64,000 nucleotides of DNA from assembly GCF_008245225.1 (NCBI RefSeq), contig NZ_VTAW01000016.1:1-64000 (forward strand), written 5' to 3'. Made by a program: the position numbers and the translations under genes. The stretch's first letter is position 1. Each line of letters opens with the position of its first letter. The notes beneath the pieces were generated by a model. It did not search any database. It was given only the letters and a program-made list of their open reading frames with translations, and was not told the origin of the DNA. Below are positions 8,831 to 18,035 of this stretch, piece after piece. Source of the DNA: Natrialba swarupiae (GTDB taxonomy: Archaea > Halobacteriota > Halobacteria > Halobacteriales > Natrialbaceae).

Positions 8831-9562
8831 ATGCGAACACCGACTCACGACTCCGAGTTTTCGCGAACGGTCGATCAGTTGGCTAGCGATCCAAACCCCT
8901 ACGAGCCGGAAGTTGGATCCCTGCCGCGCAACGACGTTACACGCGCTGACCTGGACAACGTGAACAAAACGGGAACGACGACGATCGGCATCACGACCGC
9001 CGATGGCGTCGTCATCGCGACGGACATGCGCGCCAGCCTCGGCGGCCGGTTCGTCTCCAACAAGAACGTCCAGAAGGTCGAACAGATCCACCCCACCGCT
9101 GCACTCACGATGGTCGGCAGCGTCGGCGGCGCTCAGTCGTTCATCGCGAGTCTGCGCGCAGAGGTCAACCTCTTCGGAGCGCGACGCGGCGAGGACATGA
9201 GCATCGACGCGCTCGCGACGCTCGCGGGGAACTTCGCTCGCGGCGGGCCGTTCTTCGCGATCCACCCGATCCTCGGTGGCGTCGACGACGAGGGCAGTCA
9301 CGTCTACAGTATCGATCCGGCCGGCGGCGTCATGGAAGACGACTACACCGTCACCGGAAGCGGAATGCAACTCGCCTACGGCCACCTGGAACAGGCCTAC
9401 GAGGACGACCTCTCGAACGACGAGGCAACGACGATCGCCGCCCGCGGCATCAAATCCGCCGCCGAGCGTGATACCGGCTCCGGAAACGGCGTTTTCCTCT
9501 GTGAGATCACCGACGAGGGTGTCGACATCCACGGCCACCACGACTTCGACGACGTGGTCTAA
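8831..9562 (+). CDS. psmB: 20S proteasome beta subunit
   Basis: A 243-residue precursor of the catalytic proteasome ring. The 48-residue propeptide ends K-T-G and self-cleavage before Thr49 (T-T-T-I-G) exposes the N-terminal threonine nucleophile. The catalytic Lys and the S-V-G-G-A-Q region follow at the expected spacing. Fourteen copies form the two inner rings with PsmA (52981-53745, far away on the other strand). The ATG at 8831 was chosen because it matches the haloarchaeal propeptide length and the TATA box lies just upstream. Monocistronic. Confidence 0.96.
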   Translation: MRTPTHDSEFSRTVDQLASDPNPYEPEVGSLPRNDVTRADLDNVNKTGTTTIGITTADGVVIATDMRASLGGRFVSNKNVQKVEQIHPTAALTMVGSVGGAQSFIASLRAEVNLFGARRGEDMSIDALATLAGNFARGGPFFAIHPILGGVDDEGSHVYSIDPAGGVMEDDYTVTGSGMQLAYGHLEQAYEDDLSNDEATTIAARGIKSAAERDTGSGNGVFLCEITDEGVDIHGHHDFDDVV

Positions 9563-9735
9563 CGGGTCAGCCGCCTCGGCCGACGGATCGACGATCCGCT
9601 TTTCCGATCTCTCCTCGAGCGAGTGCATGCTCCGTTCACACTCGAGAGCATTGGATACGTCGGACCGTCGACATCGAGACGCGATTTACGACACCGTCGC
9701 TCGAAACCGGTTGTCCGGCCGAAAACAGTGGCAGA

Positions 9736-10845
9736 TCAGTCGGCTCGTGGGGTGCACTCGAGTTCAGCCGTCGAGACGGGTTCGGCCCGGCCGGACTCGC
9801 TCGAGCGGTAGATGGCATCGATCACCCGCTGGACGAGAAGCGCTTCGTCAATCGTGTTAGCCAGGGGCTCACCGCCGCTTGCGATCGTCGTGAGAAACTG
9901 CTCGTCCTGTTTCGCGTAGCCGGTCATCGAGGGGTCACCGGTCAAGTTCACGTTCGAGTAGTGATCACAGCCGGTCGTCCCCGCTTCGAGGATGGTCAGC
10001 TCGGTCTCGCCGATATCGAACTGCGCGCCCGCCTGCGTTCCGCGGACGCGAAAGTCCATGCTCTCCTCTCGATTGGTCGCCCACGCCGCCTCGAGCGAGA
10101 TCGTGCGTCCGCCCTCACAGCGGATGAACGCGGTCACCGAGTCGTCGACCTCGTACGTGTCGGCCTCGGCGTTCCAGTTGTCGCCGAACCCGTCCGGATC
10201 GGCGTACTCCTCGCGGGTGCCGAACGTGGTTCTGGTGACTCCCGACACCTCGGTGATCTCCGGGAAATCGAGCGCATAGAGTGCGAGGTCGAGTGCGTGA
10301 ACGCCGATGTCGAGTAACGCGCCACCGCCAGCGAGATCTCGGTCGGTAAACCACGAGCCAGGCCCGGGAACGCCGCGTCGCCGGACATAGTTCGCCTCGA
10401 CGTGCGTGAGATCTCCGAAGCGACCGCGAGAATTGTACTCCTCGAACATGGCCATCGACGCGGCGTGGCGGTTGTGAAATCCGACCATACAGATCCCCTC
10501 CGCGTGTCTCGCCGCGTCGGCGATCCGTTCGGCGCTCTCGAGCGTATGTGCCAGTGGCTTCTCGACGAGGACGTGATGTCCGGCCTCGAGTGCGGCGACG
10601 GCGATCGGTTCGTGAAACCGATTCGGCGTCGCGATGACTACCGCGTCGACCGCGTCGTCGACGACGAGTCCCTCGTGGGTCTCGTAGGTCGTCGCGTCGA
10701 ACGTCTCGGCGAACCGGCGACGCTGTGCGTCGACGAGATCCGCGCCGGCAACGATATCCGCACCGAGATCCTCAAGGCTCCGGGCGTGGAGGGTCCCCAT
10801 CCCGCCGAGCCCGACGATACCAACCCCGATCTCCGCACCGGTCAT
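9736..10845 (-). CDS. Gfo/Idh/MocA family NAD(P)-dependent sugar oxidoreductase
   Basis: A 369-residue two-domain dehydrogenase. The Rossmann domain begins G-V-G-I-V-G-L-G-G-M-G near residue 7, the E-K-P-L-A motif is at about 95, and the C-terminal alpha/beta domain carries the D-I-G-V-H-A-L-D helix expected to hold the catalytic His/Asp. Divergent from a ThuA-domain gene across 269 bp. In rhizobia ThuA and a Gfo/Idh protein (ThuB) work together on trehalose and related disaccharides, so a sugar or polyol oxidation role is likely. Substrate is unknown. Confidence 0.9.
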   Translation of the reverse strand: MTGAEIGVGIVGLGGMGTLHARSLEDLGADIVAGADLVDAQRRRFAETFDATTYETHEGLVVDDAVDAVVIATPNRFHEPIAVAALEAGHHVLVEKPLAHTLESAERIADAARHAEGICMVGFHNRHAASMAMFEEYNSRGRFGDLTHVEANYVRRRGVPGPGSWFTDRDLAGGGALLDIGVHALDLALYALDFPEITEVSGVTRTTFGTREEYADPDGFGDNWNAEADTYEVDDSVTAFIRCEGGRTISLEAAWATNREESMDFRVRGTQAGAQFDIGETELTILEAGTTGCDHYSNVNLTGDPSMTGYAKQDEQFLTTIASGGEPLANTIDEALLVQRVIDAIYRSSESGRAEPVSTAELECTPRAD

Positions 10846-10857
10846 GTGTAAACACCT

Positions 10858-10984
10858 GATTTATCGACGATGAGGGAGAGCAGGCGGTGAGAAAGATGCC
10901 GTTTCGCGGTCAGTTGCACGTGAGCCCGGTGGTCCATGTGAGTACCCGGTTCGCGACCAAAATAAGGGTTGTGACTGATAAATC
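10858..10984. promoter_or_regulatory. Divergent control region between Gfo/Idh and ThuA genes with widely spaced inverted half-sites
   Basis: GATTTATC at 10858-10865 and its reverse complement GATAAATC at 10977-10984 lie near the Gfo/Idh start and about 130 bp from the ThuA start. They could be binding sites of one regulator acting on both genes, or chance. The remaining intergenic DNA shows nothing else. Confidence 0.3.
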
Positions 10985-11114
10985 GGTCATGGGTGGAAGA
11001 TTCTCAGATAAAATGATATATTTCGAGTGAATGTCCACCATTTGGCGCGTAGAGCGGGTTGCTGGTCAGCTCGTCTATCGACCCAGCTAAGAGTCTGGCC
11101 GATGGACGACGCAT

Positions 11115-11810
11115 ATGGTACGCGTCACGATCTGGAACGAGTACCGACACGAGCGCGAGGACGACGAGGTCGCGGCGATCTACCCCGACGGAATCCACGC
11201 TACGCTCGCTGGCGTGTTCGAGGGCAACCACGAGGTCGAAACAGCGACGCTCGACGAACCAGAGCACGGGCTCACCGAGGAGGTCCTCGAGCGAACGGAC
11301 GTGTTGGTGTGGTGGGGCCACGAGGCCCACGACGAGGTCGACGACGAGATCGTCGACCGCGTCCAGGAGCGCGTCCTCGAGGGAATGGGGCTCCTCGTCC
11401 TTCACTCGGCGCACTTCTCGAAGATCTTCAAGCGGCTCATGGGAACCACCTGTAATCTGCAGTGGCGCGAAGACGGCGGGACCGAACGGCTGTGGGTCGT
11501 CGATCCCGGCCACCCGATCGCCGACGGGCTCGACGAATCGATCGAGCTGCCGGAAACTGAGATGTACGGCGAACCTTTCGACGTCCCCGAACCCGACCGA
11601 CTGGTGTTTACGAGCTGGTTCGAGGGCGGCGAGGTGTTCCGTAGCGGCTGCTGTTACCAGCGTGGGAACGGCCGGATCTTCTACTTCCGGCCGGGTCACG
11701 AGACGTTCCCGATCTACGAGAACGACGAGATTCGGCGGGTGCTTCGCAACGCCGTCGAGTGGGCGACGCCGACGGAGGGCGCCCCGCGGACGTTCGGCGA
11801 ACGGGAGTAG
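11115..11810 (+). CDS. ThuA domain protein (sugar metabolism)
   Basis: A 231-residue protein of the class I glutamine amidotransferase-like ThuA fold: a V-T-I-W-N-E-Y strand at the N-terminus, W-W-G-H at about 65, L-H-S-A-H at about 97 and a C-terminal F-Y-F-R-P-G-H-E motif. Rhizobial ThuA acts on 3-keto-trehalose made by its Gfo/Idh partner. The divergent Gfo/Idh gene supports a shared pathway. The start is ATG at 11115. Confidence 0.88.
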   Translation: MVRVTIWNEYRHEREDDEVAAIYPDGIHATLAGVFEGNHEVETATLDEPEHGLTEEVLERTDVLVWWGHEAHDEVDDEIVDRVQERVLEGMGLLVLHSAHFSKIFKRLMGTTCNLQWREDGGTERLWVVDPGHPIADGLDESIELPETEMYGEPFDVPEPDRLVFTSWFEGGEVFRSGCCYQRGNGRIFYFRPGHETFPIYENDEIRRVLRNAVEWATPTEGAPRTFGERE

Positions 11811-11834
11811 CCCCGGAACACCTATATCGCCAGC

Positions 11835-13121
11835 TCATCCGCTTCGACGAGTGTCCACCAGCTCGACGATCACCTCGAGTTCGACACCTGTCGCCGCCTC
11901 GAGTCGTTCTCTGACCCGATCCGCGAAGTCGTCGGGTTCCCTCTCGCCGGGCGGCCGTTCGACCAGGACGGTCACGACCGGCCGGTTGTCCGCGTAGACG
12001 TCGACGAGTTCGTACTGGACGTCCTGTTCGCGAAACTCGAGCTCCGCGAAGGCGGGGTCGTCGCTCATAGTCGCGAGTTCGGTCTGGACGTCGTGTTCGA
12101 CCGCGGCGGTCTGGTAGGTGCCGTAGGTGACGCCGCCGAGGACGAGCGAGAGGACGGCGATGGCGACCACCAGCACGGCGACTCGAGAGCGAATGCGGCC
12201 GTAGACGCGGTCGACGTTCGCGCCGCGGTGTGGGCGGTATCCCGAGATCCACAGCAGGATCAACGCGGTGAGGTTGATCGAGAGCATGTTGACGAGGACG
12301 AGCGTCCCCGCGGTGACGATCATCGTCGGGTGTGCCCAAGCGATGCCGAGGCCAACCGTCGCGGCCGGCGGAACGAGCGCGACCGCGATCGCAACGCCGA
12401 CGAGGACGGAGCCAACGTTCCGAACGAGGCTCACGACGCCGGCGATCCCTGATCCGAGGGCGAGAAATACCGCGAGGAGATCCGGCGTGATCCGCTCTCT
12501 GACCTGTGGAACCGTCGTGACGTCGAACCCTGGCGGGAGCAACACGGTCCCGCGGAGGAGCCAGCCGATCAGGGCGGCCGTCGCGATCGACGCCAGGAGG
12601 CCGAAGACCTGCAAGACGACGCCGCGGGTCGCCAGTTCGTCGTCGTCGACGACGACGCCGACGCTGGCCGCAAGTGCCGGGCCCATAAGCGGTGCGACGA
12701 CCATCGCACCGATGATCGTCGCCGCCGAGTCGAGCAGCAATCCGGCGGTCGCGATCGCCGTACTCACCACCAGCAATACGAAGTACGTCGACGCCGCCGG
12801 CGCGAGATCCGCCGCTCGAGCGCTCAGCTCCTCTCGCGAGATTCTCGTCCCGACGAACTCGTCGACCAGTTCCTCCGTCCGGCTCGAGACGATCGTCTCC
12901 GCCGCGGTCACGACGGTGTAGGAATCCTCGTCGAAACCCGCGTCTCGAAGCGCCGAGAGCAGCGGTTCGACGGCGGCCGGCGGGACCGGCATCGAGACGA
13001 CCGCCTCGAACTCCCCGCGACTGGTCTCCTCGGAGACGGCGTAGTCGACGCCGATCTCGTCTGCCGTCTCGATGACGAGGTCGAGATCCCCCTCCGGAAC
13101 GAACACCTGCACGAGGCGCAT
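11835..13121 (-). CDS. TIGR00341/DUF389 family membrane protein
   Basis: A 428-residue protein with a soluble N-terminal domain of about 120 residues (M-R-L-V-Q-V-F-V-P-E-G) followed by a DUF389 membrane core with roughly six or seven helices and a soluble C-terminal alpha/beta tail. The repeated small-residue helix M-V-A-P-L-M-G-P is characteristic. No function is established for the family. The start at 13121 was preferred over an upstream in-frame codon because the conserved N-terminus begins there. Confidence 0.85.
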   Translation of the reverse strand: MRLVQVFVPEGDLDLVIETADEIGVDYAVSEETSRGEFEAVVSMPVPPAAVEPLLSALRDAGFDEDSYTVVTAAETIVSSRTEELVDEFVGTRISREELSARAADLAPAASTYFVLLVVSTAIATAGLLLDSAATIIGAMVVAPLMGPALAASVGVVVDDDELATRGVVLQVFGLLASIATAALIGWLLRGTVLLPPGFDVTTVPQVRERITPDLLAVFLALGSGIAGVVSLVRNVGSVLVGVAIAVALVPPAATVGLGIAWAHPTMIVTAGTLVLVNMLSINLTALILLWISGYRPHRGANVDRVYGRIRSRVAVLVVAIAVLSLVLGGVTYGTYQTAAVEHDVQTELATMSDDPAFAELEFREQDVQYELVDVYADNRPVVTVLVERPPGEREPDDFADRVRERLEAATGVELEVIVELVDTRRSG

Positions 13122-13214
13122 ACCCACCGTACACCGGTTAACGGCTAATGGTCTCGCCACGGCTCGAAGACAGTCACGTCTCCGAACAAACGTGGGAACG
13201 TCCCAGTATCGGGT

Positions 13215-14066
13215 TCAGAACTCCCGGCGGCCCTCGTCGGTGATCACGCTCTCGAGCAACGACGTCGGCGTCGCGTCGTAGGCGGGGTTCTCCACGTCGA
13301 ACCCCTCGGCGGGTTCGGGCATGACCTCGACGCTCGAGCGGAAGTCGTTCTCGAAGACGAACCCTTCGGAGACGATCTTCGCGGCCGATCCGAGGACGGT
13401 GACGGGGACGTCGAGTTGGGCCGCCGTCGCGGCGATCGGGAAGGTCCCGACCCGGTTGTACAGCGTCTCGTCGACGATGCAGTCCATTCCCACGACGACA
13501 CGGTCACACTCCTCGAGGGCGAAGCCGTTGGCGCTATCCGTGATCAGCGTCGCCTCGACGCCGTCCATCCCGGCGAGGGTTCGGGCCGTCTTGCGACCGA
13601 TGTAGCGGGGTCGGGCCTCTGTGACGTAGACGTCGAAGCGCTTTCCCGCGTCGGTCGCGCGCTCGAGCGCCTCGATCACCGTCGAGGAGTAGTCGTGGGT
13701 CAGAAGCGTCGCGCCGTCCTCGAGGTGGGCCACCGCGTTCTCGGCGGCCCGGTCTTTCGCCGATTCGATCCGGGAGACGACGGCGTCGATCCGCTCTCTG
13801 GTCAGTTCCTTCGCCTCCGCGACGCTCTCGAGGTCGGCGTCCGTGACGTCCTCGACGACGCCCCTGACGGCGTTCTGGAGCGACGCGTGGGAGGGGTTCG
13901 CCCGCCGGAGTACCGAGCCGTTGCGCTCGAGCGCGCGGACGTACTCCTCGACGGTGGCGAACTCCCGTCCGGTCAACTCCTCGAGCGCCCGGGTCGCCCG
14001 AACGGCGACCACCGAGGAGCTGTGGGTCTGCATCTCCTGGATCTCCTCGACCGTCTCGTCGATCAT
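13215..14066 (-). CDS. eIF-2B alpha/ribose-1,5-bisphosphate isomerase family protein
   Basis: A 283-residue member of the eIF-2B/MtnA/R15P isomerase superfamily, with the helical N-domain and a C-terminal Rossmann-like domain (G-M-D-C-I-V-D near 193-199, N-R-V-G-T at 204-208). R15P isomerases of the archaeal AMP pathway use a Cys in a T-H-C-H-S motif; here the equivalent reads T-H-D-Y-S (Asp125), close to the T-H-S-Y-S of eIF-2B alpha. The isomerase activity is therefore doubtful. A translation-related or other role is open. It precedes no co-directional partner closely; metE lies 78 bp upstream. Confidence 0.8.
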   Translation of the reverse strand: MIDETVEEIQEMQTHSSSVVAVRATRALEELTGREFATVEEYVRALERNGSVLRRANPSHASLQNAVRGVVEDVTDADLESVAEAKELTRERIDAVVSRIESAKDRAAENAVAHLEDGATLLTHDYSSTVIEALERATDAGKRFDVYVTEARPRYIGRKTARTLAGMDGVEATLITDSANGFALEECDRVVVGMDCIVDETLYNRVGTFPIAATAAQLDVPVTVLGSAAKIVSEGFVFENDFRSSVEVMPEPAEGFDVENPAYDATPTSLLESVITDEGRREF

Positions 14067-14143
14067 ACGACAAAGGATTTCGGTGAACGGGAAAGGTGTT
14101 GCGCCTCGCTCGGTCGTCGCCACTGCGCAAAACGTTGGTGCAG

Positions 14144-15211
14144 TCAGTCCGCCGCGCCCGGGGCCGGTGCCGTAGCTTCGACCGTGCCGTCGTCGAGTTC
14201 GGCTTCGATCTCCCGTGCGGCCTGTACCATGTTCTCGAGTTTGGCGTAGGCGACCTCGCGCGGGAGGAGTTTGATCCCGCAGTCGGGGCTGATCGTCAGC
14301 CGTTCGGGCGGGACGACCTCGAGAGCACGGCGGATGTTGGCTTTGATCTCCGCGACCGACTCGGCTTCGGCCGCGTGGACGTCGACGGCTCCGAAGCCGA
14401 GGTTCTTCGTGAACGTCGGCTCCCGGAACACCTCGAGTTGGTCGTAGTCGCCGTTGTTGAGTTCGAGGTCGAACTCGTCGACGGGGAACTCGAGGATCTC
14501 GGGGTAGATCCGGGAGTAGTCGCCGTAGCAGACGTGGAGGCCGACGTAGACGTCCTCGGGGAGGCCGTCGACGATGCGCTCTAAACACTCGCCGACGATG
14601 GCGTGGTCCTCGGGGGTCGTCGCGAGCGCCGCCTCGTCGATCTGGATGTAGCGCGCGCCGGCATCGACCAGCTGTTGGATTTCGTCGTTGACCAGGTCCG
14701 CGAGGGCGATAGCGAGTGCCGCGTCGTCCTCGTAGGCCTCGTTGAACGACCAGCTCGCGAGGGTATAGGGGCCGGTGATCGGAACTTTCACCGGGTGCGT
14801 GGCAACGTCGCTGGTAAACTCGTACTCGTCGACCAGCCACGAGTCGCTGTACTCGACTTCGCGGTAGACGCTCGGTTTGTCGAAGTAGTTGTGCCCCCAG
14901 ACCTTGACGCGGCCGTTTCGCTCGTAGCCGTCGATCCGGTCGGCGAAGTACTCGACCATCTCGGTGCGGCGCATCTCGCCGTCCGTGACGGCGTCGATCC
15001 CCGCACGTTCGTGTTCGTCGACGATCGCGCGGGACGCGTCGTCTTTGGCTTTCTCCCACGCCCCCCGGTCGAGATCGCCATCCGGGTCCTCGAACAGCTC
15101 CCGCGCCCGGTCGTGCCACTTCGGCTTCGGATACGAGCCGACGACGGTCGTCAGCAGGAAGTGCTCGTTCGGGTGATCGTCGGGCCGAAACTGCTCGCGA
15201 GGGCCGGTCAT
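14144..15211 (-). CDS. Methionine synthase, cobalamin-independent type (core MetE, zinc-binding)
   Basis: A 355-residue single-barrel MetE homologue, half the length of bacterial MetE and equal to its catalytic C-terminal half. Zinc/homocysteine ligands are visible as H-V-C in L-H-V-C-Y-G-D and the late Cys in S-P-D-C-G-I-K. It should methylate homocysteine to methionine; archaeal core-MetE proteins are reported to take methyl groups from corrinoids or other donors rather than polyglutamyl folate. Its ATG overlaps the stop of the upstream paralogue by 4 bp, so the pair is translationally coupled. Confidence 0.9.
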   Translation of the reverse strand: MTGPREQFRPDDHPNEHFLLTTVVGSYPKPKWHDRARELFEDPDGDLDRGAWEKAKDDASRAIVDEHERAGIDAVTDGEMRRTEMVEYFADRIDGYERNGRVKVWGHNYFDKPSVYREVEYSDSWLVDEYEFTSDVATHPVKVPITGPYTLASWSFNEAYEDDAALAIALADLVNDEIQQLVDAGARYIQIDEAALATTPEDHAIVGECLERIVDGLPEDVYVGLHVCYGDYSRIYPEILEFPVDEFDLELNNGDYDQLEVFREPTFTKNLGFGAVDVHAAEAESVAEIKANIRRALEVVPPERLTISPDCGIKLLPREVAYAKLENMVQAAREIEAELDDGTVEATAPAPGAAD

Positions 15212-16194
15212 ACGCTGGCCACCTCAGGTTCGGTCGCCCGCCCAAGCGCCTCGAGTTTCGCCTCGAATCGGTTCGTCGGGAGGTAGAACAGCCCCGTGTT
15301 CGCGGTGACGTACACCGTCTCGAGGTCGCCGGCCGCATCCACGAACTCGTCGACGGTCGCCCGGATCTCCTCGGCCGACTCGACGCGGGTGTTCTGGCCG
15401 TCGACGACACCGAGCGCGACGGAGTCGGGCGTTCCGTGCTCCGAAACGAGCGACCGCGCCGACTCCTCGGCAGTGACCAGGTCGAAGCCGACCGCGTCGA
15501 CGTCGGCGTCCAGCACCGTTGCGTACAGGTCCACCTCGAGCGCGCCCCAGTAGGTGTAGACGACGACCGGGGCGTCGACGGCGTCGGAAACCGTCTCGAG
15601 CGCCTCGCGGACTCGATCCGGCTCGTCCGGATCGGTGACGCCCAGCGACGGCTCGAGCAGGGTCAGGGCCTCGACGTCGGGGAACGCTTCCGCCTCGCCC
15701 GCGAGGCAGTCGGCGAGCGCCGCGAGGAACTCACCGTCGTCGCCGTAGTGGTCGTCGTCGGCTAACTGCGCGAGCGAGTAGGGGCCAGGGAGTACCGCCT
15801 GGAGCGCCCCGTCGGCGAACGCGGCCGCGGCCTCGAGTTCGTCGGCGACGTCGCCGCTTGGCTCGAGGTCGTCGGTGACGATCGGCTTCCGGTAGAAGTT
15901 GTTGTTGTCGTAGTATCGTGCGATCCCGGTCGTCTCGACGCTCTCGTTCACCGAGAGGACGTGGGTCACCATGTCGTCCCAGCGGTACTGGCCTTCGACC
16001 AGCAGATCGACGCCGGCCGCGCGCTGGGTCGACAGGATCTCGGCTCGAGCGCGGTCGTAGACCGCCTCGATCTCCTCGGTCTCGTCGCCGGAGACCATGT
16101 CCGCTTTCTGGTGTCCTTTCAGATCTGTCAGTTCCTCCTTGGCCCAGTCCGGAAGCGGGAACAGCCCCGTCGTGGTTGAAACGTATTCGACCAT
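15208..16194 (-). CDS. MetE-like barrel protein lacking the zinc ligands
   Basis: A 328-residue paralogue of the downstream methionine synthase (shared S-T-T-G-L-F-P-L-P and R-W-D-D-M motifs). At the place of the H-x-C zinc motif it has Y-T-Y-W-G, and the late Cys is also missing, so it cannot bind the catalytic zinc in the usual way. It may act as partner subunit, methyl-donor handling domain or regulator of the active paralogue, equivalent to the N-terminal half of full MetE. The start at 16194 (M-V-E-Y) was chosen over one four codons upstream. Confidence 0.82.
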   Translation of the reverse strand: MVEYVSTTTGLFPLPDWAKEELTDLKGHQKADMVSGDETEEIEAVYDRARAEILSTQRAAGVDLLVEGQYRWDDMVTHVLSVNESVETTGIARYYDNNNFYRKPIVTDDLEPSGDVADELEAAAAFADGALQAVLPGPYSLAQLADDDHYGDDGEFLAALADCLAGEAEAFPDVEALTLLEPSLGVTDPDEPDRVREALETVSDAVDAPVVVYTYWGALEVDLYATVLDADVDAVGFDLVTAEESARSLVSEHGTPDSVALGVVDGQNTRVESAEEIRATVDEFVDAAGDLETVYVTANTGLFYLPTNRFEAKLEALGRATEPEVASV

Positions 16195-16340
16195 ACGTGT
16201 TAGCAATAAACCATTACCAATATGAATCCCATCTACGTAGGAAATAATTGTCGTTAATTACGCGCGCCGAAAATTGAGGCTTCCCTCCAGACGCCGACGG
16301 CGCCCACAGGTTTACGTCCTCACCGATTCTAACCCATTCG

Positions 16341-16664
16341 ATGACCCTCACTGTTCGATACACGTGCCCCACCTGCGGTGCCGTCACGAGCGTCGAACGC
16401 GCTCCCTCCCTCGCCGACCGATCGGTCACGATGACCGCCCAGCCCGGGTGGGAGTACGCCGAGCCGGGCGACGACGACCTCGAGTCGGCCGACGGGATCG
16501 CCTTTATCTGCGGCGAAGACGGCCCCGTCACCGACCTCGAGGGAGAGGCGATCGAGGGCTGCGGTCGTCCCTTCTATCTGAATTTCGTCCGCTACGAGCG
16601 GGGGGTGGAACTCGAGCCGAACCCGCCGACCTACGGCGGGCCGCGGTTCGACTTCGACGCGTAG
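16341..16664 (+). CDS. Conserved haloarchaeal protein with a CxxC zinc-knuckle start
   Basis: A 107-residue protein beginning with a beta strand and C-P-T-C pair (residues 9-12), with further Cys residues near 57 and 74 that could complete a zinc site. The rest is acidic and proline-rich at the end. It is transcribed divergently from the MetE pair across 146 bp. No family function is known to me. From 16665 to 16901 no convincing gene is seen. Confidence 0.65.
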   Translation: MTLTVRYTCPTCGAVTSVERAPSLADRSVTMTAQPGWEYAEPGDDDLESADGIAFICGEDGPVTDLEGEAIEGCGRPFYLNFVRYERGVELEPNPPTYGGPRFDFDA

Positions 16665-16901
16665 CGACACTCGAGGCACCGGCGTGGAACGTCCGGGACC
16701 TCGAGAACGGGTCCGTCCTCGTCCGCCAGGGGGACTTGGCGCAGTTTCTCGACTGTGACGTCGATACCGGCCTCGAGTCGCCGCCGGACGACTACCTCTT
16801 CGATCGCTGAGACGGACTGTGGTAACCGTTTGCCAGAGTCTCCTGAAACCGTGCCCCGGACCGAACACAACCCTTTTCGACGCCCGGAGGTACCTACCGA
16901 C

Positions 16902-17975
16902 ATGGACGAAGCCGCCGTTCGCGACCGCCTCCGGACGGTCGAGGATCCGGAACTCGGCGACGATATCGTTTCGCTCGGACTCGTCAACGAGATTACCGTC
17001 GAGGGCGAGGAGGTCGCGATCGACCTCGCGCTCGGCGCGCCGTACTCGCCGTCTGAGACCGCTCTCGCGGGCGAGATCCGCGAGGTTCTCGTCGACGAGG
17101 GGCTCGAGCCCGATCTCTCGGCGAGCATCCCCGATCGTGACGACGTCACGAACGACGAACAGGTGCTTCCGAACGTGAAAAACGTGATCGCCGTCGCCTC
17201 CGGTAAAGGCGGCGTCGGCAAGTCGACCGTCGCGGTCAACCTCGCGGCTGGCCTCTCTCGGCTGGGTGCGCGCGTCGGCCTCTTCGACGCGGACGTCTAC
17301 GGGCCGAACGTCCCGCGGATGGTCGACGCCGACGAGCCACCGATGGCGACCGAAGAGGAGACCCTGGTCCCGCCCGAGAAGTACGGCGTGAAGCTGATGA
17401 GCATGGCCTTCCTGACCGGCGAGGACGACCCCGTCATCTGGCGCGGTCCGATGGTCCACAAGGTCATCACCCAACTCACCGAGGACGTCGAGTGGGGCCA
17501 CCTCGATTACCTCGTGATCGACCTCCCGCCCGGTACCGGAGACACCCAGCTGACGATGCTCCAGACGATGCCCGTCACGGGTGCGGTCATCGTCACGACG
17601 CCCCAGGACGTCGCGCTCGACGATGCCCGCAAGGGCCTCGAGATGTTCGCCAAACACGAGACGGTCGTCCTCGGCATCGCCGAGAACATGTCGACGTTCG
17701 CCTGCCCGGACTGTGGCAGCGAACACGACATCTTCGGCTCCGGCGGCGGCGAGGAGTTCGCCGAGACCCACGAGATGCCGTTTCTCGGCTCGATCCCGCT
17801 CGATCCGGCCGTTCGCGAGGGCGGCGACGGTGGGACGCCGACCGTCCTCGAGGACGGCGACACAGGTGATGCGTTCCGGACGATCACCGAGAACGTAGCG
17901 AACAACACCGGGATCGTCCACCGGCGGGGGGTCTCGAGCGGTCGGGCGAGCGAGACACCGTCTCCGGATCAGTAA
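16902..17975 (+). CDS. apbC: Mrp/ApbC/NBP35-type P-loop iron-sulfur carrier ATPase
   Basis: A 357-residue protein with an N-terminal MIP18/DUF59 domain (about 1-85; V-E-D-P-E-L-G-D-D-I-V-S-L-G-L-V) and a deviant Walker A motif G-K-G-G-V-G-K-S-T at about 107-115. The C-P-D-C pair near residue 268 is the cluster-bridging motif of the family dimer. It should assemble or carry [4Fe-4S] clusters to apoproteins in the cytoplasm. Length and architecture are standard. Start ATG 16902 follows the family N-terminus. Monocistronic. Confidence 0.93.
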   Translation: MDEAAVRDRLRTVEDPELGDDIVSLGLVNEITVEGEEVAIDLALGAPYSPSETALAGEIREVLVDEGLEPDLSASIPDRDDVTNDEQVLPNVKNVIAVASGKGGVGKSTVAVNLAAGLSRLGARVGLFDADVYGPNVPRMVDADEPPMATEEETLVPPEKYGVKLMSMAFLTGEDDPVIWRGPMVHKVITQLTEDVEWGHLDYLVIDLPPGTGDTQLTMLQTMPVTGAVIVTTPQDVALDDARKGLEMFAKHETVVLGIAENMSTFACPDCGSEHDIFGSGGGEEFAETHEMPFLGSIPLDPAVREGGDGGTPTVLEDGDTGDAFRTITENVANNTGIVHRRGVSSGRASETPSPDQ

Positions 17976-18035
17976 GGAAAAACGCGACTTTTACCTTCCT
18001 GAAGGCATTTATCCGTTCTGTCTGTACTCGTTCGT

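Noticed and set aside
16665..16810. Coding-like stretch after the 107-residue zinc-knuckle gene, open on both strands
   Set aside because: Good third-position GC on both strands but neither frame has a usable start codon, and no motif supports either.
16808..16830. TGAGACGGACTGTGG as a further dispersed-repeat copy
   Set aside because: Resembles the repeat only loosely and lacks a right arm.
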